DNA of 54,326 bases from a virus. The stretch spans positions 1-54,326 of the IMG/VR virus record IMGVR_UViG_3300042876_000481; one strand, written 5' to 3'. Positions 1 to 5,879 of this stretch are shown here, in pieces. The notes beneath the pieces were generated by a model. That model did not search any database, was not told the DNA's origin, and saw nothing but the letters and a program-made list of their open reading frames with translations. The position numbers and the translations under genes were made by a program. Position 1 is the stretch's first letter; each line of letters opens with the position of its first letter.

Positions 1-81
1 CACTGCTACGCGCTGGCCGTCCGTCAAACCGTCGCCTGGGAGAAGGCGCAGAAGGCCAAAGCCAAGCAGGGGGCCAAATGA
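1..81 (+). CDS. C-terminal fragment of a small basic phage protein (cut by window edge)
   Basis: The reading frame is open from base 1 and ends at TGA 79-81, giving 26 residues with a Lys/Ala-rich tail. It is the 3' end of the gene seen whole at 54047-54274; the only difference is Gln here for Lys there. The stop overlaps the next start (ATGA). Function unknown. It is partial only because the contig was opened inside the gene. Confidence 0.8.
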   Translation, partial: HCYALAVRQTVAWEKAQKAKAKQGAK

Positions 82-133
82 ACAAGCCCACGCCCGCGGA
101 GCTCGCCCGCCTCGAGGAAGCCCGCGCCTCGGA
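1..133. repeat. Direct terminal repeat, left copy
   Basis: The first 133 bases match the last 133 bases of the window (54194-54326) with a single difference: C at 67 here, A at 54260 there. Repeated contig ends usually mean a circular or circularly permuted molecule. The repeat lies inside coding sequence, so it is more likely an assembly overlap than a functional terminal repeat. The mismatch changes one codon (CAG Gln against AAG Lys) and may be a population variant or a sequencing error. Confidence 0.9.
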
Positions 134-245
134 TGCCGCCTGGACTCGCGCGGTCGCCGCTGAGATCGCCCTGCGCATGCAGCACGCGCGCGCGGAGAAG
201 GCCGCGGCTCCTGCCGCTGCCGCCAACAACCACAACCGTTCCTGA
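78..245 (+). CDS. Small hypothetical phage protein (55 aa)
   Basis: ATG at 78 overlaps the previous stop (ATGA), so translation is probably coupled. The 55-residue product is rich in Ala, Glu and Arg, looks mostly helical and ends in a short Asn/His tail. No recognisable domain. A strong Shine-Dalgarno for the next gene (GGAGG) lies 8 bases after its stop. Real coding is supported by the tight packing in an uninterrupted run of small plus-strand genes. Confidence 0.6.
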   Translation: MNKPTPAELARLEEARASDAAWTRAVAAEIALRMQHARAEKAAAPAAAANNHNRS

Positions 246-260
246 TCCCTGGAGGTCGTC

Positions 261-563
261 ATGCCCGTTGCCACTTCTGCCCTCAATCTCGACGCCACGG
301 TCGACGCGCTCGGCGCTGAGATCGGCCGCCGTGCGTTGCTCACGTTCGTTCGCCTTGCGCCCGGGCTGTCGTCCCGCACGGACGAGCAGCTGCAGGCCGC
401 CTGCGACGCCATGAAGGCCGCTGTCCCTGGCGCGCTCGACCAGCTGCTAGCCGATGCCAAGGCCGCGCCTGCCCTGGCCCAGGTCGCCGCGGCCACCGCG
501 GTGCTCACGATCGCCCAGGCCGGTGTTGCCGCCCTCGGTCCTGCCGTGACGGAGGCCGCGTGA
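261..563 (+). CDS. Hypothetical Ala-rich phage protein (100 aa)
   Basis: ATG preceded by GGAGG at 251-255. The 100-residue product is Ala-rich and predicted helical, with a mildly hydrophobic C-terminal third (about residues 70-95), but no clear transmembrane segment or catalytic motif. It overlaps the next gene by 4 nt (GTGA). I do not recognise the family. Confidence 0.65.
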   Translation: MPVATSALNLDATVDALGAEIGRRALLTFVRLAPGLSSRTDEQLQAACDAMKAAVPGALDQLLADAKAAPALAQVAAATAVLTIAQAGVAALGPAVTEAA

Positions 564-751
564 AGCGCCTTGTGAAGTTCCAGGTCGACGCCCAGGTTTA
601 TCTGGCGTTCGTCTCGTACTCATCGGAGGAGGAGTTCCAGGAGTTGTTCGAGGGCCTTGTCATCCGCCGGTTCGGCTGCGATATCAGCGAGGTCGACGTC
701 ATCGGCTGGCAATCGTCGGACGAGTCGGCCTTCCTCGTAACTATCGGGTAA
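560..751 (+). CDS. Hypothetical phage protein (63 aa, GTG start)
   Basis: GTG start overlaps the upstream stop (GTGA), with GGAGG 4-8 bases upstream. The 63-residue product has alternating beta/alpha character and an acidic centre (SSEEEFQELF). It is the last gene of the first transcript segment; a new promoter begins 17 bases after its stop. Function unknown. Confidence 0.6.
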   Translation: MKRLVKFQVDAQVYLAFVSYSSEEEFQELFEGLVIRRFGCDISEVDVIGWQSSDESAFLVTIG

Positions 752-768
752 AAGCCTCGCTTTTCCTG

Positions 769-797
769 TTGACACACCCTAATTCTTAGGGTCATAT
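769..797 (+). promoter_or_regulatory. Repeated operator-promoter, copy 1
   Basis: TTGACA (769-774), a 17-bp spacer and TCATAT (792-797) form a sigma70-like promoter. The spacer carries a perfect palindrome, ACCCTAA-TTC-TTAGGGT (776-792), that also touches the -10 element. A downstream leader containing CTCACGCGCTGCGC is shared with copies at 1604 and 53576. The palindrome looks like a repressor or activator site; binding here would block RNA polymerase. Drives the genes from 843 on. Confidence 0.75.
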
Positions 798-842
798 CTG
801 TCTCACGCGCTGCGCGTTGCGGCGCCCACCCAGGAGGCTCGA

Positions 843-1040
843 ATGACCCACCGCCACCCGCACGAACAAGAAGACGACGATTTCTACTTCTCGGCTGCCG
901 ATCGTTTCGACGGCTTCGATCGCGGCGACCTCGACAACGTCGATCTCCTGACCGAGGACGAAGCGCCGGCCGATGCTGGTGCGCCCGCTTCTGTCCTGCC
1001 CATCGTTGCCGACCGCGACGACGACGTCATCACGTTCTAA
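843..1040 (+). CDS. Small highly acidic phage protein (65 aa)
   Basis: First gene after operator-promoter copy 1, with AGGAGG at 831-836. The 65-residue product has 19 Asp/Glu, no Lys and only four Arg, for a net charge of about -15, plus a His-rich N-terminus. Small acidic early phage proteins include DNA mimics that block restriction or host DNA-binding proteins, but this is analogy only; no family is recognised. A disordered partner-binding protein is equally possible. Confidence 0.65.
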   Translation: MTHRHPHEQEDDDFYFSAADRFDGFDRGDLDNVDLLTEDEAPADAGAPASVLPIVADRDDDVITF

Positions 1041-1050
1041 GGAGCCCGCC

Positions 1051-1305
1051 ATGCCGAAGCCCACCACCGCCTCGTCCCTGATGCAAGCCGCCGCGTGCGA
1101 CGCGGCCTATCGGGGCGTCCGTCACATCCCGGCTGGCGTTGACAAGGTCATCGCCGGCATCGCCGAGCGCCGCCTGAACGTGCCCACGCTGCTGGTGCGC
1201 GGTGGCGACTCGGTCGACTTCCACGAGGTCGGCGTCACGTCGCTGCGCATGGCCCTGGCCGAGGCCTATCTCGCCGGAATGATCGCCGGCCGCACTGCCG
1301 CCTGA
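1051..1305 (+). CDS. Hypothetical phage protein (84 aa)
   Basis: The in-frame ATG at 1051 is chosen over upstream starts because AAGGAG sits at 1039-1044 and the gene then begins just after the preceding stop. The product is mixed alpha/beta, with a C-terminal helix reaching AYLAGMIAG. No recognisable domain. It lies in a promoter-proximal run of small genes with good Shine-Dalgarno sites. Confidence 0.65.
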   Translation: MPKPTTASSLMQAAACDAAYRGVRHIPAGVDKVIAGIAERRLNVPTLLVRGGDSVDFHEVGVTSLRMALAEAYLAGMIAGRTAA

Positions 1306-1316
1306 AGGAGGCTCGA

Positions 1317-1574
1317 ATGTCCAAGCACACCCCTGGTCCCTGGTCCGTTCGCCGCGATCCCAACAGCACCACAGTCGAGGTGCGCAGCGCCAGCGGCCTC
1401 GTCGTCTGCGAGGTCGGCGACACGTCGCTCGAGGACGAGGTCAACGCGCAGGCGATCGCCGCCCTTCCCGCCCTGCTCTCGGCGATCGAGTACGCCGTGC
1501 AGTTCTCGGATGCGGATATCTCGCCCGTGATCCGCAAGCGGCTGCAGGCCGCGCTCGCCCAGGTGGCCGCCTGA
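1317..1574 (+). CDS. HTPGPW-type conserved phage hypothetical protein (85 aa)
   Basis: Starts 11 nt after the previous stop with GAAGGAGG upstream. The N-terminus MSKHTPGPWSV is typical of a widespread family of small phage proteins of unknown role. It is followed by a short beta region and a helical C-terminal half with an ALPALLSAIEYA segment. Its stop is followed by operator-promoter copy 2. Confidence 0.7.
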   Translation: MSKHTPGPWSVRRDPNSTTVEVRSASGLVVCEVGDTSLEDEVNAQAIAALPALLSAIEYAVQFSDADISPVIRKRLQAALAQVAA

Positions 1575-1603
1575 ACTGCCCGGGTTTTGCCTTGTTATTC
1601 GAC

Positions 1604-1632
1604 TTGACGCACCCTAATTCCTAGGGTCTTAT
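1604..1632 (+). promoter_or_regulatory. Repeated operator-promoter, copy 2
   Basis: TTGACG (1604-1609), a 17-bp spacer and TCTTAT (1627-1632). The spacer holds ACCCTAA-TTC-CTAGGGT (1611-1627), the same palindrome as copy 1 with one mismatched arm position. The leader again contains GTCTCACGCGCTGCGC before a GGAGG site and an ATG at 1677. Confidence 0.75.
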
Positions 1633-1676
1633 TCGTCTCACGCGCTGCGCACCGCGGCGCCCTTCTGGAGGCAAGC

Positions 1677-2069
1677 ATGAAACTCGGAACCGAAACCGGC
1701 AGCGTCGTGAACCACCTGATGTCCCGCGGGACGAATGGCGAGCCCGAGCCCGTGGTCGGCATGGGCTGCACGACGCTCTACTGGACCGATCGCAAGGCCT
1801 GCACGATCGTCGATGTGATCCCGGTCGGCTCGCGCTTGATCCTCGCCATCACCGAGGACAAGGCGGTGCGCGTCGACTCGAACGGCATGAGCGAATGCCA
1901 GGAGTACCGCTACGAGACGGACCCGCGCGGTGCTCGCATGCACTTCCGGAAGAACCGCAAGGGCTTGTGGCGCGGCGTGTGGAAGAACGAGGCCGGCCGC
2001 TGGGTCGAGTGCGATGGTCCCGGCCTGCAGATCGGCGTGCGCCGCGCGTACCACGACTTCTCGTTCTAA
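1677..2069 (+). CDS. Conserved phage hypothetical protein (130 aa)
   Basis: First gene after operator-promoter copy 2, with TGGAGG at 1666-1671. The 130-residue product looks beta-rich, with many aromatic and charged residues and short motifs such as GMGCTTLYWTDR and RKNRKGLWRGVW. The pattern is familiar from small unnamed phage proteins but I cannot assign a function. No signal peptide or membrane segment. Confidence 0.7.
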   Translation: MKLGTETGSVVNHLMSRGTNGEPEPVVGMGCTTLYWTDRKACTIVDVIPVGSRLILAITEDKAVRVDSNGMSECQEYRYETDPRGARMHFRKNRKGLWRGVWKNEAGRWVECDGPGLQIGVRRAYHDFSF

Positions 2070-2078
2070 GGAGGCGCC

Positions 2079-2270
2079 GTGCTGCTGTCCGAGATCCAGA
2101 TCGGCATGCGCGTGATGGTGGTCAACGGCGGCCGCCATCAAAACAGCGACGGGCTTGTCGCCGCGATCGCTAACGGCCGCGTCGGCGTCGACATCCGCAA
2201 GCGCCGCGCTCGTTACTGGTTCGCGCCGTCCGAACTGGCGCGCATCGTTCGAAGGAGCGAGCGTGGCTGA
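2079..2270 (+). CDS. Small hypothetical protein, KOW/SH3-like appearance (63 aa)
   Basis: GTG start with AAGGAGG 4-9 bases upstream. The sequence reads as a short beta-barrel-like domain (MRVMVVNGG, GLVAAIANGRVGVDIRKRRARYWF), with the glycine-spaced strands and final tryptophan seen in small SH3/KOW-type phage proteins. The fold suggestion is inference. It overlaps the GTG start of the next gene by 8 nt. Confidence 0.65.
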   Translation: MLLSEIQIGMRVMVVNGGRHQNSDGLVAAIANGRVGVDIRKRRARYWFAPSELARIVRRSERG

Positions 2271-2808
2271 CTGGCGCTGCCCTCGCTGTGACGCACCCAG
2301 GCCCTGGCAGCACGCGCCTGGGTGCGATGAAGACCCCGACTACGACGATTCCAAGGAGGCACAAATGTCCAAAACCCCCGCCCAACGTTGCGCGCTCGCC
2401 GCGCTGATCCGCATCGATCCGAAGCGCGCCGCGTGCTCGGATCAAGTCCGCGCATTGCTCGAGGACGAGCACCTGCGCCTCTACCTGGAGACCTGGGTCT
2501 ATCCGTTGCTCGAAAAGGCCGCGGGCATACCGATCAATCGCGACGTCCAGGATGACGCCGACGACGTTGTCGGGCGCGACATGCACGCCGCCCAGGTGGC
2601 CGGTGTCGTCGACATCGAGCCGTTCACGCTCGACGGTGAGGCTTGGCAGGTGCGCGTCGGCAAGGGTCCGGGTGCGCGCGTGCTGTCGCCCACGTGGAAC
2701 TCGCGCGGCGCGGCGATCGCGGGCGGGCAGGTGGAGGTGCGCCGGCTTGCCATGCGTGGCGAGCGCTTCAAGATCTCGACCGACCTGTCGAAGCCGGAGG
2801 CCGCATGA
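2263..2808 (+). CDS. Hypothetical protein with optional zinc-knuckle N-terminus, two possible starts
   Basis: Two starts in one open frame are each well supported. GTG 2263, after GAAGGAG, gives 181 residues beginning with a Cys-rich stretch (CPRCDAPRPWQHAPGC) that could bind zinc. ATG 2365, directly after AAGGAGG, gives 147 residues without it. The core has a helical first half and a later beta segment. Both forms may be made, or the first 34 codons may be a fused zinc-ribbon miniprotein. It ends in an ATGA overlap with the next gene. Function unknown. Confidence 0.65.
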   Translation: MADWRCPRCDAPRPWQHAPGCDEDPDYDDSKEAQMSKTPAQRCALAALIRIDPKRAACSDQVRALLEDEHLRLYLETWVYPLLEKAAGIPINRDVQDDADDVVGRDMHAAQVAGVVDIEPFTLDGEAWQVRVGKGPGARVLSPTWNSRGAAIAGGQVEVRRLAMRGERFKISTDLSKPEAA

Positions 2809-2978
2809 ACACCCTTGCTCGCGTCGGCCGCTCGGTTCGCGTGGTGCGCGACGACGGCTACCGGATCCAGCGGTTCCTCGAAATCCTGCGCAAGCACGGC
2901 ATGCACAACGTCCACGAGGCGCGCATTCGCCTGTCGGGCGCGATCCCTTCGTCCAACAAGCGGGAGCCTTCGCTGTGA
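2805..2978 (+). CDS. Small basic hypothetical protein (57 aa)
   Basis: ATG overlaps the previous stop (ATGA), with GGAGG just upstream. The 57-residue product is basic, with an amphipathic helix (YRIQRFLEILRKHGM) that could contact nucleic acid or a partner. No domain recognised. Its stop overlaps the GTG of the next gene, so this is part of a coupled run. Confidence 0.6.
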   Translation: MNTLARVGRSVRVVRDDGYRIQRFLEILRKHGMHNVHEARIRLSGAIPSSNKREPSL

Positions 2979-3223
2979 CCGCCCGCTCGAATCGCACGGA
3001 CGTCCGCAACCCGCTCACGCGCCTGCCGGCCGCGGTCAAGCTGCGCGCGCTTCCCGCGCCCGCGCGCGAGGCCTTGCGCGCTCTGCTGCGCGATCTGTCG
3101 GCCGATGCTCGTGCTCAGGCCGACAAGGCCTGGCGCTCGCACAAGGCGCCAATGGCGGCCTATTGGAAGGCCGCCGCTGTCTACTCGCGCCACGCGGCGC
3201 TGCTGCTCAAGGAGAAGCCATGA
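2975..3223 (+). CDS. Small basic helical hypothetical protein (82 aa, GTG start)
   Basis: GTG start coupled by GTGA to the gene before, with GGGAG upstream. The product is Arg/Ala-rich and predicted helical throughout (REALRALLRDLSADARA). It ends in an ATGA overlap with the following gene. Function unknown. Confidence 0.6.
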   Translation: MTARSNRTDVRNPLTRLPAAVKLRALPAPAREALRALLRDLSADARAQADKAWRSHKAPMAAYWKAAAVYSRHAALLLKEKP

Positions 3224-3513
3224 AACTGCAGCCTTTCATGTGGGTCGCCACCGGCATGCGCGCGGTCGATCGCGAGCACTTCGGCGTGGCCCAGTACTAC
3301 CGGGCCGATGACGTTGACGCGCGTATCGCGGCGCTTGATGGCGCGTTGCGCGATGCGCTTGACCACGTGCGCGACGGCCGGCTGCAATGGAACGAACTAG
3401 CCGGCCGCAGGCGCGGCGAAACAAGGCAGGCGCACGAGGATCGCCTTAGCGTGCACGTGCAGCGAAACGAAGATCGCCGCGAGCTAATCGAGCGCATCGA
3501 GGCCCTGCTATGA
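3220..3513 (+). CDS. Hypothetical helical protein (97 aa)
   Basis: The ATG at 3220 follows AAGGAG and overlaps the previous stop. After a short hydrophobic start (MKLQPFMWVATGM) the chain is charged and likely coiled-coil, with repeated Arg/Asp/Glu. It overlaps the next start by ATGA. Similar short helical proteins are common in early phage regions; no role can be given. Confidence 0.6.
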   Translation: MKLQPFMWVATGMRAVDREHFGVAQYYRADDVDARIAALDGALRDALDHVRDGRLQWNELAGRRRGETRQAHEDRLSVHVQRNEDRRELIERIEALL

Positions 3514-3830
3514 CCGTCGCCCTAAGCCCAAGCATTAGGCTGCGCACGCCGTCGCGCGGTGTCGTCCTGGTGATTCACGCGCCGCAGCCGGACACCCGCT
3601 TTTGGTGGTTCGCGCTCATGCGCGACGCGCGCAAGTTCGCCGATCCGTACCTGCTTCAGATGGTGTCGGATCTCGACCACCCGCCCAAGGTCGAAACGAA
3701 GTCCGACGGCACCTGCGCATTGCGCGTTCTTCATCGCGTGTGGCTGAATCTGGCCAGCGATGCCGAGGCCGACCGGGCTCGGGCCTTCATCGCCGAGTTC
3801 GACCCCGTCCTTCGCAAGGAGCCCGCATGA
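3510..3830 (+). CDS. Hypothetical phage protein (106 aa)
   Basis: Starts in an ATGA overlap. The 106-residue product is mixed alpha/beta with aromatic clusters (TRFWWFALMRDARKF). No recognisable catalytic motif. It ends in an ATGA overlap with the next gene, preceded by AAGGAG. Confidence 0.6.
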   Translation: MTVALSPSIRLRTPSRGVVLVIHAPQPDTRFWWFALMRDARKFADPYLLQMVSDLDHPPKVETKSDGTCALRVLHRVWLNLASDAEADRARAFIAEFDPVLRKEPA

Positions 3831-4096
3831 GCACGATCGCTTTCCGCCCTCGTCCCTGGCCGCGCGACCCGTCCGGCCGCCCGCTGATGGTGTCCGAACT
3901 CGACGCGCTCGAGTTCCGGCTACAGGTGGCGTCGGCCACCCAGGAGATGGTGCGGCAAATGTCGCCCGACCAGCGCGCCACGCTGATGGCCTCTGCTGCC
4001 CTGCAGCGGTCAGTCCGGGCCTCGGCGATCGGGCTGATGCTTGCCAGGAATGCCAACTATGCCGCCCGGCGCGCCTTGCGCTACCCTAAGACCTAG
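3827..4096 (+). CDS. Hypothetical phage protein (89 aa)
   Basis: The ATG at 3827 follows AAGGAG and overlaps the prior stop. The product has a Pro/Arg-rich N-terminus and a helical remainder with an Ala-rich segment. The last seven codons lie within operator-promoter copy 4, so binding at that operator could also affect readthrough from this gene. Function unknown. Confidence 0.6.
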   Translation: MSTIAFRPRPWPRDPSGRPLMVSELDALEFRLQVASATQEMVRQMSPDQRATLMASAALQRSVRASAIGLMLARNANYAARRALRYPKT

Positions 4097-4104
4097 GGTC
4101 TAAT
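4076..4104 (+). promoter_or_regulatory. Repeated operator-promoter, copy 4 (diverged -35)
   Basis: TTGCGC (4076-4081), a 17-bp spacer and TCTAAT (4099-4104) keep the geometry of the other copies. The palindrome is ACCCTAA-GAC-CTAGGGT (4083-4099). The -35 is weaker and the palindrome centre differs, but the arms are conserved. It sits over the end of the preceding gene and would drive the membrane/HTH genes from 4136. Confidence 0.65.
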
Positions 4105-4135
4105 CGGCCTGCCAAATCCAACAAGGAGGACAACC

Positions 4136-4345
4136 ATGGCAACCGCACCCCGCCCCGCAACCGCCCAGCGTCCGCTGCGCTCCGAGTACGACGTGTGCGA
4201 GGCCTTGAAGCCCCGCCGCAAGCTGCCCAACGTGGCCAACACCGCCCGCCAGCGGGCCGCCGAGTTCCTGGTCGGCTTCTCGGTCGGCAGCGCCCTGGGG
4301 CTCGCCCTGGGGGCCATCCTGGTGCTCGGCGTGGTGTCCCGGTGA
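4136..4345 (+). CDS. Small membrane protein (69 aa)
   Basis: ATG after AAGGAGG (4122-4128), just downstream of operator-promoter copy 4. A basic cytoplasmic N-terminal half is followed by one hydrophobic segment, FSVGSALGLALGAILVLGV, with small-residue (Gly/Ala) packing motifs. Probably a single-pass inner membrane protein. It is coupled by GTGA to a second small membrane protein. A role in superinfection exclusion or host membrane change is possible but not shown. Confidence 0.65.
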   Translation: MATAPRPATAQRPLRSEYDVCEALKPRRKLPNVANTARQRAAEFLVGFSVGSALGLALGAILVLGVVSR

Positions 4346-4470
4346 ACGCCGAGCACGACCCGCGTCCGCTCACGGTGTTCCCGCCACGCCGGCGCCATCG
4401 CTGGCCGTGGTTTCTCATCGGCGCGGTCGCGTACCTCGTCGCCCTGTACCTGATCGGAGTCCTGTCGTGA
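4342..4470 (+). CDS. Small membrane protein (42 aa, GTG start)
   Basis: GTG overlaps the previous stop (GTGA). The 42-residue product has a basic stretch (PPRRRHRW) followed by one transmembrane segment, WFLIGAVAYLVALYLIGVL, near the C-terminus. Positive-inside topology places the N-terminus in the cytoplasm. It ends in a GTGA overlap with the HTH gene. Probably acts with the adjacent 69-residue membrane protein. Confidence 0.6.
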   Translation: MNAEHDPRPLTVFPPRRRHRWPWFLIGAVAYLVALYLIGVLS

Positions 4471-4691
4471 GCACCAAGAACGAGGAAGCCCTGCGCGACC
4501 TCATGCAAAAGCACCACCTGACCTACGCCAACGTCGCCGCGCTCGCCGGCCGGTCGATCAAGACCGTCGAACGCTGGCTTGCGACGCCTGGCACGGTGAG
4601 CTTCTCGCCCATGCCGGATAACGCGCTGTCCCTGGTGCGCCTGTCCATCAACGCTCAGAAGAAGCCGCGCAAGGCGCGGCGGAAGGCTTGA
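4467..4691 (+). CDS. Small HTH DNA-binding protein (74 aa, GTG start)
   Basis: GTG start overlaps the upstream stop. A helix-turn-helix is visible at about residues 18-40 (LTYANVAALAGRSIKTVERW), with the A..AG.S..TVERW pattern of Cro/XRE-like or replication-initiator HTHs. A basic Lys/Arg tail follows. It lies in the transcript of operator-promoter copy 4, which makes it a candidate regulator of the four ACCCTAA palindromes; that link is inference. Confidence 0.65.
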   Translation: MSTKNEEALRDLMQKHHLTYANVAALAGRSIKTVERWLATPGTVSFSPMPDNALSLVRLSINAQKKPRKARRKA

Positions 4692-4694
4692 CCC

Positions 4695-5279
4695 GTGTGG
4701 ATTTACCTCAATGACGCCTTTGTTTCGATCGTCGCGCACCGCGAGAAGCGCGACCTCCTGTGCTGTCGCGGCCGCCTGCAGGGCGATCTGCAGCGCGCGT
4801 TCCGCGGCCACCTGAAGGGCCGCCGGGTCAAGCACACCCCGGGCGCCGACTACGCCTACCGGATCGAAATGCCGCGCGCGCTGGTGGCCAAGCTGCTAGC
4901 GCAGCAGGTGCGCGAGATCGACTACCCGAACTTCAAAGGATCGGTTCGGGATCCGGGCCGCGAGGCGCTGTACCTGCGCGTGTGGGGCGTGATGAAGTCC
5001 GAGCAGGACCGGCGCGAGCGCCAGGGCGGCACCGCGTCGCTGTTCGGGATCGTGCGCCCTGGCCGCATCCCGTCGCGCAACGCTGACGGGTTGCTCGAAT
5101 GCGGGCATTGCGAATACGAGGAGGCGGACGGGTCGCTGCGCATCCAGTGTTCTGCGTGCCAGCACGAGCAGGAGCTTGAGGAGGTGCAGCTGGGGCCGGA
5201 TCCGATCGTGAACAAGCCGGGCGAAAGCCTGGTCGAAACGGTCCGGCGCGCGCGGGCTAAACCTCGCGCTCGATCGTGA
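4695..5279 (+). CDS. Conserved phage hypothetical protein with CxxC pairs (194 aa)
   Basis: GTG at 4695 is the first codon; the protein begins MWIYLNDAFVSIVAHRE, a start recurring in small phage proteins of unknown role. The C-terminal half holds two Cys pairs (CGHCEYEE and CSACQHE), likely a zinc ribbon. Its last 23 bases overlap the end of the opposing minus-strand operon, and no intrinsic terminator is visible there. No catalytic motif seen. Confidence 0.7.
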   Translation: MWIYLNDAFVSIVAHREKRDLLCCRGRLQGDLQRAFRGHLKGRRVKHTPGADYAYRIEMPRALVAKLLAQQVREIDYPNFKGSVRDPGREALYLRVWGVMKSEQDRRERQGGTASLFGIVRPGRIPSRNADGLLECGHCEYEEADGSLRIQCSACQHEQELEEVQLGPDPIVNKPGESLVETVRRARAKPRARS

Positions 5280-5481
5280 TCCGGATCTTGGCGAAGACGT
5301 GCACCACCCGCTTGAGCTCCGGATCGAACACGTCCACCGGCATCCGAACGTCCACCCGGCTGGCGTAGATCGCGTTGCCGCGCGTGTCGGCGGCCCGGCC
5401 GCCGGTCCGCACGATCGCCTGGGCAGCCAGCGTCGCGATCTCGGCCGCGGTGTACTCGGCGAGCATCGCGGTGGTGATCAT
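5257..5481 (-). CDS. Hypothetical phage protein (74 aa)
   Basis: Last gene of the minus-strand operon containing portal and MuF. ATG at 5481 is coupled by TGATG to the gene before it. The product has a helical first half and a beta segment near the end (HVFAKIRITIERE). It overlaps the opposing plus-strand gene tail-to-tail by 23 nt. By position it may be a small virion or packaging factor; nothing in the sequence proves this. Confidence 0.6.
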   Translation of the reverse strand: MITTAMLAEYTAAEIATLAAQAIVRTGGRAADTRGNAIYASRVDVRMPVDVFDPELKRVVHVFAKIRITIEREV

Positions 5482-5879
5482 CACGGGTTCAGCCTGAACA
5501 CTTCGGCCGCCTCGAGGCGCAGTTCGGCGATCGTCTTGCCGCTCTGAGGCAGGAACTCTCGCAGCCACCAATCGAGCGCCTCGCCGATCACCGGGCCATC
5601 GATCTCGGGTCGGTAGGGCTGCATGTCGCCCTCCACCGCGTCCGCTCCGATGCGGCCTTCGAAGCCGACAACGTCCGCACTGAACGACCAGGCGCCGCCG
5701 GTCACCTCGTGAATCGCTGGCGCGCTCACCGGCGGGTCGAAGTACGAGGGCTCGATCCACGCGAAGCCGTCCGCGGTGTCGAAAAGGAAGCACGCCGGCC
5801 GGTACATGCGCTTGCCGTCCGGCATGTCCAGGCCGATCACGATGCCGCGCCACCCGCGGGTCCATAGGGCCGTGCTCAT
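5481..5879 (-). CDS. Hypothetical phage protein (132 aa)
   Basis: ATG overlaps the end of the MuF fusion gene (ATGA). The 132-residue product is beta-rich in its first 90 residues with many aromatic residues, then helical (GEALDWWLREFLPQSG). No family recognised. Coupled directly behind the MuF fusion protein, it could be a partner or immunity-like factor for it, which is speculation. Confidence 0.6.
   Translation of the reverse strand: MSTALWTRGWRGIVIGLDMPDGKRMYRPACFLFDTADGFAWIEPSYFDPPVSAPAIHEVTGGAWSFSADVVGFEGRIGADAVEGDMQPYRPEIDGPVIGEALDWWLREFLPQSGKTIAELRLEAAEVFRLNP

Noticed and set aside
3525-3545. Fifth copy of the ACCCTAA operator (CCCTAAG...CATTAGG)
   Set aside because: The arms are 9 bp apart instead of 3, there is no -35/-10 pair in register, and it lies inside a gene start. 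Likely chance.
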